A DNA stretch of 64,000 nucleotides from Panopea generosa (taxonomy: Eukaryota > Mollusca > Bivalvia > Adapedonta > Hiatellidae): the NCBI GenBank assembly GCA_029582155.1, contig CM055895.1:44288578-44352577 (forward strand), in the 5' to 3' direction. Below, piece after piece: positions 11,101-23,251 of this stretch. A program made the translations under genes and the position numbers. The stretch's first letter is position 1. Every line of letters starts with the position of its first letter. The notes under the pieces were generated by a model, which was not told where the DNA came from, ran no database searches, and saw only the letters and a program-made list of their open reading frames with translations.

Positions 11101-12110
11101 TAATTGATAAATTTTCGTCATCATTTTTTTGTGTTTAACCAAAAAGCTAAACATAATTATAAATTGATTTCATTACTGCGTAAATTATGGTACCGACTTA
11201 AAAAAAAATAGCATAAAGTTTTTATAATTATTATACATCAACACATTAATATATAAATATTGTATGATGGCCATCTGAAAACATAAGTATATTAAATAAC
11301 GCGAACATGTAGTCAAACACTTATGTTAAGGGATTTAAGTTGACAATTTACAGATAAATGATGTATTTGTACTATTGTTTATATCGGATGTCCCTATCTT
11401 TATTTATAGGTATTTGTCTGATCATTTTAGAAGCCTGTACTCAGGAATATAGAAACTATGCGTTCTACTTTCCTTCATTCGTCTGTTCTTCGTTTGTACA
11501 ATTCAAATCTATATATATTATAGTGATAGTGGTAGTATTATGTTTATATATTAATTTCGAAATAAAACATATAATTAGTAAAATTTAATTTATTAAAATA
11601 TGTATTAGTAATTTAATCTTAAGAATTGTTATGTTAAATTAAACTATACATTTAATCCTATTTAATGCAAGTTTATATTTTGTACTACATTGTTTTTAGT
11701 AACTGCATTGTTTTTAATTATTTGCTTTTAGTTAGATATTTATTGAGGTACATACCTATTTTAACATTTGAAAATAATTCAAAATAAATAAACACATCTC
11801 AAAATAATTGTTAACAAATGTCACTAAAGTAATAAAATAATAATTATATTGTCCAAATTGTTCCATAGTATTTGTATAAGAATTGTTCTGCTGTTGATGA
11901 AATACTGTTGCATGTTGTGATCACCTGTCTTCTTTTTTCTTTGGGTTGTCGTTGCCGTTAGGAGTTGTGAATGTTGTTTTGTCTCGTTTCCATCATTACA
12001 CTTTAAGTATTGTGTTCTTTATGAAGACGCATGGATTTCGTAATAGTTTCGTTTTGCGACAACGAGTTAGTAAGTTTCTGCTCTTCGTCAATGTTACAAT
12101 AAATATATAT
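8190..12110. other. long AT-rich stretch without a recognisable gene
   Basis: No conserved domain, tandem array or SINE head was seen. Short frames at 8,743-8,985 (+), 10,075-10,272 (-) and 11,358-11,588 (+) have hydrophobic or random composition and no splice-site support. The segment 8,390-8,520 is richer in CpG than its surroundings and holds the CRE described separately. Confidence 0.5.
8470..8477. promoter_or_regulatory. perfect CRE palindrome (TGACGTCA)
   Basis: TGACGTCA is the full cyclic-AMP response element. An inverted CCAAT (ATTGG) lies 16 bases to the left, and the surroundings are locally CpG-richer. No downstream gene is recognised, so function is speculative. The motif could also be part of a degraded mobile element. 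Confidence 0.35.
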
Positions 12111-12114
12111 TAAA

Positions 12115-12490
12115 TACCCATATGGCATATGCAAAATATAAATTACCTCATATAGCATATGCAAAAAAAAAATTTCTATATGGAGAAAATAAAGTTTAAG
12201 ATTGCGAGTCTCTAATTGTACGTAGGGCCTATATATCTAGTTTTGAAAATGGTCAAACTGCACTTAAGTCATTAAAGAGGCTTGAAAATCGATCAAAATA
12301 AATCAAAAGACTCAAAATAGAAAAATAGTATTAGAATTTTAATTCAATTTTCGATTAGCATATGGAAAAAATCAATAACCTGATATGGCATATGCCAAAT
12401 AATATTTCGACTAAAGGGGCCTATGGCATATGCAAAAAAAATAAATGGGCCCATATGCCATATGCAAAAACATTCCCTCATATATGACTA
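12115..12490. repeat. cluster of CATATG / GCATATGC palindromes
   Basis: Six or more variants of TATGGCATATGCAAAA occur within 370 bp (near 12,121, 12,152, 12,357, 12,386, 12,422 and 12,452). They are irregularly spaced and mostly followed by an A-run. See findings. Confidence 0.6.
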
Positions 12491-15400
12491 TGCAATATGA
12501 TACATAGAAGATAATGTTTCGATTGGGTAAACATTATTAATTTATCAGAGATATTAACACAGAACCTTTGAGGAGGTCATATTTCCTAATAAGTGTAAGG
12601 CCATCTCTAAAGTGAAGCTGGATACAAAGAAATACTCTTACAATCGGTAGGTCATATATTAGTTGACCCACCCTTTGACTCAATGTTGTTATAATGTTGC
12701 CCAATATAATTTAGTCATGTTGCTTAAAAATCTTATAAAATATTAAAGTTTGATTAAGATTTCAAAATAAACAATGGATAGATTATGGAAATTGGAAATT
12801 TAAAACGGTTGCCCAATTAGGCGACCGCATTTTGGCAGTAGCTAATCATTAAGATTTATGATTTGACGTAATTACGCTTTTTTTGGCCCTAGAAAAAAAT
12901 TTAAAATTGATAAAAAAAATTTAATTGTCGAAAGCAAAAAAGACCGACATTTAAATCAGTTTAAGCATAGACAGATATCTCTGGTTGAAGTTACGGTTTG
13001 TAGTCGTTTTTTAGCGCACATGCGGTTGCTAGTAATCGGACAGACTGTGTTTGCGCTTACGAAAATCAACAAACAGTATTACTTTACTCAAAATATTTAT
13101 AACCAGACTGTGTATGTAGTCCATGACACCCGTCGCTTCTTGACGCTAAAAAGTGAAATTACCTGTAACGAAACATTTCTTGACTCTTCTTGTCGCTTTA
13201 CCTGAAAGACTTCTTGACGCTAAATTAATTTTGGCTTGTTGTCAAAAAATAAAATTTAAATTTGAAAAAGTCCTTTATGTATTCAATAGTAATGTATTAA
13301 TGAAGTTTGGAATAGTTGAATGACATGTAGATCGAGATATAGTTTGACGCTTCTTGACGCTTACAGGTTACTATCTATTGCATAAGTAAAATGGCGGATC
13401 TTCTTGTCGGTATCGCAACGGAGAAACAAAGTTCAATTATGACTTTATTAAAGAATGGAATTTAAAAAATCAACTGATATATGTTTATATAGGTATAATA
13501 TACACATGGTTATTTCCTGTGGGTAACTTTTATTAATAATAAAGCTATTGACGCTTGTTGGCGCTAAATGGTGAGACTGCGACTGTATAGTAGAAATTAC
13601 GACTGCACATGTTTATATTGGCAACGTTTGGTTTCGCGGGAACCTGCAATAATGCCAAATATCGACCTGAATTACACGAATCGACTCTCTTAGGTCGATA
13701 TTTGGCATAAAATCTTCCGCTGGAGATGATGACGGTAAAATGAGAGAGAGATAAACCAATCGGCGACAGGCAGAGAAGCATAAAATAAAGTTAATAGAAT
13801 ATGACGCTGTCAAAAAAACGAAGAGGTAATTGAATAGAATTTAGGTCAACACATTTTCGAATGCAAAACAGCCCAAATTATAGCGAAAATAAATACACAT
13901 AGTTATGAAAACCAGATAATATCTTCATATACTTGCTTTAAAATAAATGTTTCTCTAATTCTGGTGAAGAAACTCCTCGTTCACAATTTATTATTAAAAA
14001 AATAACAACATGCAGTTTAGAAATAATAGTATTGCCATTGACTCGATAGCCTCTCATCACGGTAATAAATCGATGCATATGCTTGTAATGGTGCAAGTAA
14101 TTTTTTTTCTTCTTTTTTTCAGGTACTTTGACATTTTCAACGGCTATAAAACTAGCTGTTTACATATTCTGTAAAACATTTTTGAGGGTTTAATTAAACG
14201 TTATTAAAAAAAACTCCTACTGTGTTGCAGTAGAGCCAAATAAAATGTATACTTCCGTTGACATTCGGAAATTTAAGCTAAAATTTATGAGCGGAGCTAA
14301 AGAATCTACCAAATAAGGAAATTGTAGTAAAGTAAAAACAAAATGTGTATTTACTAGAGCTACCTCTTTTTGTTGCATAACAGTTGATTGTGAGTCTCTC
14401 TCCGATGTAAATATGCACACTGATATAAATATTATGCGAGTATTGTGTGTATATATATTTTATAAATCAGTGTTCTTATTTGGTTACTATGATTTTTTAA
14501 AAAAAATATATAAAAAAATAAAAACCTCATGCTGTTAAATGAATTGATATTGTTATTGAATTAACCCATTGACAAATATTTGTTCATGTTGAAGGTAAGC
14601 GCAGTTTTATCTGCTTTCATTTATTTGTACTTTTGCAGCCATATGTCATTTTAGTTTGACACATTACGTCATCCTGTCATGTGCTCAAAATCAGGTGCCG
14701 CCATTTTGTTGGACATGTACTAGGTCACCATGATCTAACGTGAATGGTGAAGTCAATGGGCATGTATTTGTTTTCGTTTTAGTAGAAATAATTATTTGAT
14801 AGTTATTTCAACGTTGTATACAAGCATTTAGTGTCAAAATCTGTTTTGCATTGAAATTTTTTAGCTTTTTTAGTTATCAAAAACCGGTAACACCATCATA
14901 TTGATAGTTAGCATTAAAAATTAATCTGTTTGCCCCATCCCACACCTCTGCCTATGTCTACATCTACAAATTACTCCCAAAACTTCAGATTATTACTGGG
15001 AGGCGCTGTTGGGGAACAGCAAAGGGAATAGTAAAAAATGAAATATGATATATGAAATTTAAAAACAAAAAGGTTATACAAATATTTTTATTTAAAAATA
15101 ACTATATTTCTAATGTTAAAATCAAAACTTGTTTAAGATTTTACTGTGGCAGACAAACCATAAACTCATTTAGGCTGGTAGGCTATTCCAATTTCTAATT
15201 GTTTTAGGGAAGAATGAGTTCTGATGATAAAGGGTACGAGAAAAAGGTACATGAAAATTCAGATTTTTTGTTGAGATTAGATGGTGGTGATCTACAGCAA
15301 CTAAGTTGTTTTTTTTATTTTAAAAAGTTGGATAAGTGATGAATTTATTCTCCTTTGATGGAGGGTTTGCCAGTTTAAGATTTGATACATTTGAGTGACA

Positions 15401-15555
15401 CTGCTTGTGAAGTCGTAATTATTGAGTACATATATCTAGCTGCTGCCCTCTGTATTATTTCTACTTTGTATGTTTGTATCTTTTGCCAGTGATGCCAAAT
15501 GAACGAACAGCATTCTATATGTGGTCTAACATTGGTGTTGTATGCTGTTTCTTTT
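12491..15555. other. no recognisable gene; minor repeats only
   Basis: The motif CTTCTTGACGCTAA recurs with variation about four times between 13,130 and 13,570. A short perfect hairpin lies at 13,652-13,708. Small frames at 13,020-13,205 (+), 13,545-13,813 (-) and 14,217-14,420 (-) show no domain. Nothing else can be supported. Confidence 0.45.
13652..13708. repeat. perfect 17-bp inverted repeat
   Basis: ATGCCAAATATCGACCT (13,652-13,668) is exactly reverse-complementary to 13,692-13,708, with a 23-base loop. Confidence 0.85.
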
Positions 15556-15559
15556 ATCT

Positions 15560-16545
15560 TTTTATTATTTGTTTGTATATTGCGTTTAATGAATTTAAGG
15601 GTGTTGTTTGCTTTTGATGTTATGTTGTCTATATGGATTGGGAAATTGAAATCGTGGTTGAGTGTGACACCTAGGTAATTTGCACTTTATTGGGGAATAT
15701 GGAGGTATTTTTTTCTTTTTTGTTATTCTTATGACTTCACATTTATCTGCATTGAATTCCATATACCAGTTTTCTTCCAGATTTTCTAGTTTGATCATTT
15801 TGGAGAATTTGGTGATCAGACATTGTATTTATTGTTAGGTACACTATGGTATCATCTGCATAGAGGCGTACTCGACTTTTGAGTGAGTCTGGTAAGTCGT
15901 TTATGTAGACCAAAAAGAGACAGGGGCCAAGGATCGAACCTTGGGTTACACCAGACTTTACTGGGATCGACTCTGACATGTGACCCTCTACAACTACTGT
16001 TTGAGTTCTATTCTGTAAAAAAAGAACCTATCCACGAGACTAATTTAGTGTTTATTCCTAGATTAAAAAGTGTGTATGTTAGGAGATTATGATCAACTTT
16101 ATCAAATGCTTTCCATTACTGTAAGATCAGTTTGTTTTCCAGACTCTAAAGTATCAAAGATTTCTTGGGTAAAGCCTATTAATTGGGATTTACAGCTATG
16201 TTTTGATAAAAAAAAAACATGCTGAAAAGGACTGAGAAAAAATTGTTATTGTCGAAATGGGTCAAGATATTATGTTCTATTAGTTTAATGCAATACATGT
16301 GAGTGATATTGGTCTATAATTACAGGGTTGAAATTTAAAGCCTTTTTGTATATTGGAGCGACTTTTACTGAGCGCCAGTCTTGTGGGACAATTCCTGTTT
16401 TTAGAGATGATTTATAGATGGTAGTTAGGATAAGGGCGATTTATTGGTGTTAGTCTTTGAGTAGCCTTGGTGATTGTTCATCTGGGCATAATGCTTTATT
16501 TGGGTTTAGATTTTTCAGAAGAGTTTGGACACCGTATTGTGTAAT
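15560..16545 (-). pseudogene. LINE remnant (Jockey/CR1-like), reverse transcriptase part
   Basis: On the minus strand the best-preserved piece carries motif B (Gly-Val-Thr-Gln-Gly-Ser-Ile-Leu-Gly-Pro), Tyr-Ile-Asn-Asp-Leu-Pro-Asp, and motif C (Tyr-Ala-Asp-Asp, near 15,855-15,866). Upstream near 16,380 is Thr-Gly-Ile-Val-Pro-Gln-Asp-Trp-Arg, a typical fingers-domain segment. Downstream near 15,740 is Trp-Tyr-Met-Glu-Phe-Asn-Ala-Asp-Lys-Cys-Glu, the thumb start. Several frameshifts and stops break it. With 17,880-19,035 it forms one dead element in the same orientation. Confidence 0.8.
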
Positions 16546-17645
16546 ACATATTTTAAACTTTTGATTTAAAATTTTAGGACTTGCAGACATGTGAACTCTC
16601 CTGCATTGTGCGGGAGTCTCCTGGAATCAAAGAGAAAACCCGCGACTCACAGACAGGAGTCAAAATCTCCCGAAATCAGAATATCCTGTGTATTATATTT
16701 TAACTCCACTGCAATTTGTTGTAAAAACAAACTAATTGACACTGCGAATGTCAATCAGTGTCCTAAACATGACCAAGATACATGAGCACCGCCTTTATCC
16801 GTTGTAAGCCAATAAGAATGCAGATGATTGAAACTTTTAACGTGATTTCACACGAGAGGTGTTACAATCAAATTAGACACAGCACGACTAATTGACATAT
16901 ATCTCTAGTCTTATCGGTTTTCATATAGCTTACTGCCGAAACAACGCTAAAGAAAATCATATATAAACTATATACCAAAGACGATCTTTAACACATCCGA
17001 AACTTTTAGAAATGTCCGACTTGAAATTCGAAGCACTACTGTGCCACAAGATCAAAAATAAACAATCTGAAAAAAAAATGTGAAAAAGAAATTACACTAA
17101 ATCGTTTCTGAAATTATTACAGTATTTATTCTTTCTGCATTTCAACGCAATTATAATTATTAAATCATTTGCAAATTAGACATTGAATGTTCCTCGGCAA
17201 TATGTTATAACACGAGGAACTTCTTGTTGAATCTCCAAGGAATCTATTCTTCGCGAAGCATTCGCCATTTTCTTGTAAAAGGTATCAATGCGCGCATGCG
17301 CGATTTTCTAATCTCGGTTTAAACATCAAGCTATTTTCCGTGTTTTTTTTTATTGGAGGGGAAAATCCCAGAATCAAAGTGGATATTTTCTTTACAGAAA
17401 ATATCTACATAAGCACTTGATAATAAAGTTTAAATAAAGTTTCTACCCACCAACCCTGTTGTTTGTTTTTTTACAAAATCATATTTATGGTTGAATTTTT
17501 ACAAACAAAATAAAATAGAATATTACTTTCACCACTTTCATACTCATCCAGAAAACTTATTTGTGGTATTAGAGTAGTTGTTGTGATGAATATCAGACGT
17601 ATTAGGAAGTTAGAATGCTAAACTTAAAAAAAGATTTCCCCTTCA

Positions 17646-17698
<53 letters not shown>

Positions 17699-17880
17699 TT
17701 ATATGCTTTAATGAAGAAACGAAAATTTTGATAAAAAAAAGTCATAATTCTATTATTTTATTACTCTTGTTATTAATTTATATTCTCTATATATTATGTC
17801 AAAACACCATCTTTTATGATTTAATATACTTGAATTATACTTGTTTATTTAGAATATTGGATTTTTAAACTGGGTTGGTA
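16546..17880. other. probable insertion separating two parts of a LINE
   Basis: In Jockey/CR1 elements, the endonuclease and reverse transcriptase are joined by a linker of a few hundred bases. Here about 1.3 kb separates them, and the interval has no LINE-like protein similarity. It includes a (CA)n tract. Its element type was not recognised. Confidence 0.4.
17649..17696. repeat. (AC)24 microsatellite
   Basis: Uninterrupted AC dinucleotides over 48 bases. Confidence 0.95.
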
Positions 17881-19035
17881 TATGTTATTCAATCAGCTTT
17901 GAGAAGTGAAATACTGCAGTTTTCAGGGGGGTGGGGGGGGGGGGTATGTTTAAATAGGCATAGTACTTTGTATCTTTGACTTTATCTTGGTCATTTGTAA
18001 CTTATTCTAGGTATTCCCAGTAAGATTTTCTCATTTTAATTTGGATTGACTGTTTGAGAGTTTTAAATTTATTTTGCATGTTTTCTTGATTTGGGCTTAC
18101 AGGTACACTAGATTTTTTTTATTTTGTTATATAATTTGTCTCGTTTGTGTATTAGTCTTTTAATTCAATTTGTAAGCCATGATAGGTAATTTCTTGATTT
18201 GCTGATTTTAGTAGGTATATGGATGGATGATAATGTATTTATTTCCAATTTACAGGAGTCGAAGAGTAAGTTTGGGTTTGAGTGGTCTGTGTTTTTAAAA
18301 TTGTTATTGTAGTATGATGTTAAGTCCTTTTTGAATTGTTACAAATTAGTTTTTCGAAAAATTTTGATTTCACATTTTAGTTGTATTTGCCGAACGATAG
18401 GAGGATTATTTTCATGGAATACAATTTCATGGTCTAATGTGCTCAAGCATGGAAGTGTTTTTGTGGCATGGACTTTACAGGGTTGATTGGTAAGTAGGAG
18501 ATCAAGAATAGTTTTTGTCTCTGGTTGGTGTTTTAACTATTTGTTCTTGGCTTAGGTGAGTTAGTTGTTCTATGAAGTCTTCCTATAATGGTTTAACTTT
18601 GCATGAGCTTTTAACACAGCCATTTAACCAATCAATAGCAGGCATATTGAAGTCTCCTAGGACCCATATGATGTTATTTTGGGGATCTTTTTAAGGGACT
18701 TCCATAAATCAAAGGCTTTTTTCATCATTTTCGTGGTGTTTGTAGAAAGATGACACATATATGGTATTTACTACTTTAATGCTGATTTTAGCGCAGGTGA
18801 TATTACAATCTGTTTTGAGTTCTAGCTGTTCTTCACAGATGAGCCGCTTGGAGATTGAGAGGACACCACATCCTTTTCCAATGGTACGGTTATTGCGAGT
18901 CACTACGTAGCCTAGATCATCTGGGAATATTTCAGAGGAGTAAATTTCTGGTTTAAGCCAAGTTTCGGTTCAGGCTATGATGTCAAGGTTTGTTTGGTTT
19001 ATTACCTGGTGTAAGTCTGGTACTTTGTTTTTTAT
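17880..19035 (-). pseudogene. LINE remnant (Jockey/CR1-like), AP endonuclease and linker
   Basis: Minus-strand pieces give, in order, Thr-Glu-Thr-Trp-Leu near 18,970 (endonuclease start), Gly-Cys-Gly-Val-Leu-Ser, Tyr-Val-Ser-Ser-Phe-Tyr, Gly-Asp-Phe-Asn-Met-Pro near 18,645-18,660 (the Asp/Asn active-site block), and Leu-Asp-His (preserved as Leu-Glu-His). A linker with Met-Arg-Lys-Ser-Tyr-Trp-Glu-Tyr lies near 18,010. APE-type endonucleases nick the target for LINE integration. Stops and frameshifts occur throughout. The element's upstream edge abuts the hairpin start of the 165-bp repeat element at 19,036, which may have landed in it. Confidence 0.75.
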
Positions 19036-20930
19036 TATGCCCCCAAAAAACTTTTTTGGGGTGGCATATAGTAACCGCAGCGTTCGTCCTTCCGTCCGGT
19101 ATTTCGTTTCCGGCCTGTATCTTTGTCGTGCATTGATGGATTTTGTTGATACTTGGTACAAATGATCAACATAACATAAGGAAGTGTCGCGAGTAAGACC
19201 CACACCTGTGCCTCAAAGGTCATGGGCAAAAACTGAGTGTTTGAATACACTTTGAGTCTGTGTGAGATTTCGTTTCTGGCCTGTAACTTTGCCATGCATA
19301 GATGGATTTTAATGATACTTGCTACAAATGATCAACATAACATGACGACGTGTCGTGGGTAAGACCGACTCCCGTAACTCAAAGGTCAATGTCTCAATGT
19401 CACTATTTGAGTTTGTTTGACAACACTTCGAGTTGGTGTGAGATTTCGTGTCTGGCATGTAACTTTGTCATGCAAAGATGAATTTTATAAAGACTTGCTA
19501 CAAATGATGAACATAATATGACGTGTCGCGATTAAGACCCACACCTGTACCTCAAAGGTCAAGGTCACAATTTGAGTTTGTTTAACAACACTTTAAGTCT
19601 GTGAGAGTTTGTTTCCAGCCTGTAAATTTGTCATGCATTGATGGATTTTGATGATATTTACTACAATTGATATGACTTTACAGAAATGTTCCTTGGGTGA
19701 CCCTCTGCGAAGTTTGTTCAAGCCATCTTGATTCGTCAAAAAATATGGCCGCCAGGCGTCGGGGAATGTTTAATTATAAAAAAAAATAAAAAATCTTCTT
19801 GTCAAAAACTATTGGATCGATTTTAAAATAATTTCACAGAAATATTCCTTGGGTGACCCTCTACCAAGTTTGTTCAAGCCATATTGATTCGTTAAAAAAT
19901 ACGGCGGCAAGGGGGTGGGGGTAAGTTTACTTTTTAAGCTATAGTATAAACTTAAAAAATCTACTTGTCAGAAACTACTGGCTCGATTTTAAAATAATTT
20001 TACAGAAATGTTCCTTGGGTGACCCTCTACCAAGTATCTTCAAGTCATCTTGGTTCGTCAAAAAACATTGCAGCCAGGGGGTGGGATTAGTTTATTATAT
20101 AAGCTATAGTAAAAACTTTAAAAATCTTCTTGTTAAAAACTACTGGCTCGATTTTAATAATAATATCACAGAAATGGTCCTTTGGTGACCCTCTACCAAG
20201 TGTGTTCAAGTCACCTTGATTCGTCAAAAAACATGGCGGCCATGGGGTGGGGTTAGTTTATTATATAAGCTAACATAAAAACTTAAAAAAAAATTGTCAG
20301 AAACTACTGGCTCGATTTTAAAATAATTTCACAGAAATGTTCCTTGGGTGATCCTCTATCAAGTTTGTTCAACACATCCTGATTCGTCAAAAAACATGGC
20401 GGCCATTGGGGGTGGGGTTAGTTTACAATATAAGCTATAATAAAAAGTTAAGAAATATTCTTATCAGAAACTACTGGCTTGATTTTAAAATAATTTCAGA
20501 GAAATGTTCCTCGGGTAACCATTTACCATGTTTGTTCAACCCATCTTGATTCGTCAACAAACATGGCAGCTATGGGGTGGGGTTAGTTTATTATATTAGC
20601 TATAGTAAAAATTTTAAAAAAATTGTCAAAAACTACTGGCTCGATTTTAAAATAATATCACAGAAATGGTCCTTGGGTGACCCTCTCCCAAGTTTGTTCA
20701 AGTTATCTTGAATCGTCAAAAAAACATGGCGGCCAAGGCGTGGGGCTAGTTTACTATATGAGCTATAATAAAAACTTAAAAAAAGTATTCTTGTCAGAAA
20801 CTACTGGCTCGATTTAAAAATAATTTCACAGAAATGTTCCCTGTGTGACCCTCTACCAAGTTTGTTCAAGCCATTTTGATTTGACAAAAAACATGGCAGA
20901 CAGGGGATGGGGTTAGTTTAAGATTCAAAT
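19036..20930 (+). repeat. composite dispersed element with two internal ~165-bp repeat families, copy 1
   Basis: The element opens with a hairpin (TATGCC plus A/T-run arms, 19,036-19,068). The first section (19,100-19,680) has about 3.5 units of ~165-175 bp around GCCTGTAACTTTGTCATGCA and CTCAAAGGTCA. The second (19,680-20,925) has about 7.5 units of ~165 bp around AACTACTGGCTCGATTTT, CAGAAATGTTCCTTGGGTGA and TTGATTCGTCAAAAAACATG. The second family is shared with the array at 39.9 kb. No protein is encoded. I infer a non-autonomous element or satellite-carrying repeat. Confidence 0.8.
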
Positions 20931-21578
20931 ATATTGAATACATTGGTCTGTGGAAATGTTTGTCAACGACTAGCATTTACCACGGTCAGGAAACTCTGTC
21001 ACAACGTGGAGTGATTCGCGTAGACAGTTTGCACAGATTCACGTCGACAGTATTATTGTTTTGTAAATTTAAGGAATCATTTTAGCGGAAAAGTGTCACT
21101 TTTTATACGTATTTACATTTTGAGTGATGTATTTATCCAGCTCATCGATTGATGTATGTCTTGTTCTCAATTAACTGCCTAAGTTTGAGACTCGGATTAA
21201 AATCTTCCGTTAATCTCCATTATTCGATTTCTTTTATCTAACAAATAAGAAATTTAATTAAATTTTGAACTTGGAACTTTTTCAAACTTTTCTTGATTAA
21301 TAAAACACAACACATATTGTAACGTTATATTCATTTTTTATGAAATAATAAAACAAAAAACACAAAAACTATCATGATCTGCAGGAGAAAAAGTTAGGGT
21401 AACGTGAATATCCGCAAGTATTGGGATTCTGGAGATGTGCTTATTTACACATGTCAATATATCGTACATATGACACACCTTCACAAAAAATTAAATCTTG
21501 TATTCATGTGTTTTATACGTTTTATATGATCATTTGAAGGGGAAAAAAAGATATTGTAATGATATCTTATATAAAGGC

Positions 21579-22310
21579 CCTACTAAGCAAAAAAAGAAGC
21601 GTCCCTCTTTTTTATAACTGATGTAGCTCTGTCTGTGTTTCATGTCCAATGTACATGTATGTTTTACCCTGGCGATGTTGAGAATAAGATCATATGCACC
21701 GTGTACAGAACATTCATTTCCACTTTTTCTGCGTGCACATGCGGTCGACGGGTTTTTAGTCCATGTCATATGATTCATGCAATAGAATCCGATTTGAATT
21801 TTTGTTAGTTTTACAGTTTTCAACATGCAACGGATTGCTGGAAACGGACGCAATGAAGTGATAGTGGGTGGGGTAACGGCCATGGTGGTCGCATTCCAGT
21901 TATGGTGTTGTCGCATATAGAATGAGCGACTTGAGGCACGTTTCCGATATACCTGAACTGTTTACAGTAGCAGCGACCTGGTAAACGGTAAACCTGGAGA
22001 GACAAAGACCGGAACCGAACGTTGACGTTCTTACGTCAGTGTCTGTTGCCAGCTACCTTCGCTGCTGGGCAGCATGACGTTTCAGTACAGACTATTCGTT
22101 ACCGTTTGCGTCGCAACTCCCAACTAATAAGAGTAACGCAGTGTCCATACCATAGAACTGGTCAAATAATCAACGTCACCTCGCTGCCATGCTTTTGTGT
22201 GCGACGTCATCTGAACTCGATCTAAATGGCAGCTCAGGTTCACCAGGCAATATTTGACCCAGGTCAATGTTTTCGCATGGCCGGAAGTTTCCCTTGATCC
22301 TTGCAAAATT
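21579..22310. pseudogene. degenerate Tc1/mariner-like transposase
   Basis: A TIR-like end, TACTAAGCAAAAAAAGAAGC, sits near 21,581. The plus strand then shows an N-terminal DNA-binding region in pieces: Gln-Arg-Ile-Ala-Gly near 21,830, Glu-Ala-Arg-Phe-Arg-Tyr-Thr near 21,930, and Val-Gln-Thr-Ile-Arg-Tyr-Arg-Leu-Arg near 22,090. These fit the paired-domain part of Tc1 transposases. On the opposite strand at 22,300-22,140 is a piece resembling the segment after the first catalytic Asp (Leu-Asp-Arg-Val, then Ala-Trp-Gln-Arg-Gly-Asp). Convergent halves imply an inversion or two overlapping relics. All pieces are frameshifted. Confidence 0.45.
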
Positions 22311-23208
22311 TGAGACTATCTGGGTCATAAAACCACCAAAATGATAAACTCTGTGATTTTGCTCAGACGTTGCTCCGGGGATCGAGGAATTTGCCAAATG
22401 CATTGGTTTTGCGTTACGTTACGTCGAGAAGCCGTAAAATTATTGAATACATACCAGATGGTAGATTGACAAATTCTAACTCAAACTCGATGACCTTAAC
22501 GTTACATAACGAGTGTCTGACAGTTTGTGATTGTTTATTTGACCCCCCAAAATGATATCCATCCGCAAATAAATAAACGGTTTTGCCTCATTTCCATTTT
22601 CGTGCAGACACATGCATAGGTAAGACATTTTTTGGCTAGTAGAAAAATTCCACGTAACTTCTAACCGGCTTAGTTGATCTAATTTCTCGTTCCTGGAACA
22701 TTGTGATTTCATCGGCAGAGGAAAGTAGTTAACATCTACTGACAGTCATGACATTCAATGTAAAAGTAAATGTTTTATTTTCGAATATCTGAGCTGTTTC
22801 TTTGGTGGCTGAGAAAGTACATCTAACCAATGATAAGCCTTCATCCAGATCACAATACAGCGAAGAATCTTCGACAAAAGATATGTCCATTCCTGCTAAT
22901 AGTGTCGACTAGAATCTGTGGCCCTGTAGAGAAGAATCCGTGACATTTAAATCAACATCGACACAAACCTATGACACGTGAAGCTTTTTCCAAACGGAAT
23001 TTCTCACATTTTTACATACATATTTAGCGAGGATTTATTAATTCTTGCGTTTCAAAAATTTACTAATTCACACATGATTGATTGGAACATTGAAAATACT
23101 AATCAATATTAGGTGAACTCAATCTTGTAAAAAGTTTAAAACTTAAAGCTGTATCCAGTAAATAATTTACTTTATAAGTCAAAGTATGCCGTGTTTTCCC
23201 GCATAAGA
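22310..23208. other. unassigned interior of the 2.2-kb inverted-repeat segment
   Basis: No further transposase motif or known domain could be read. Small frames at 22,370-22,555 (+) and 22,476-22,712 (-) have no support. Confidence 0.4.
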
Positions 23209-23251
23209 TCGACGTGGATCTGTGACAAACTGTCGACGCGAATCACTCTCC

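Larger units (their letters stand above)
21008..23251. repeat. ~40-bp inverted repeats bounding a 2.2-kb segment
   Basis: The left arm at 21,008-21,047 and right arm at 23,209-23,251 match as reverse complements, apart from a 2-base and a 1-base gap and two substitutions (core AGTGATTCGCGT). The enclosed DNA holds degenerate Tc1-like transposase. The arms may be transposon termini or internal repeats of an IR/DR-type element. No flanking duplication was identified. Confidence 0.6.
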
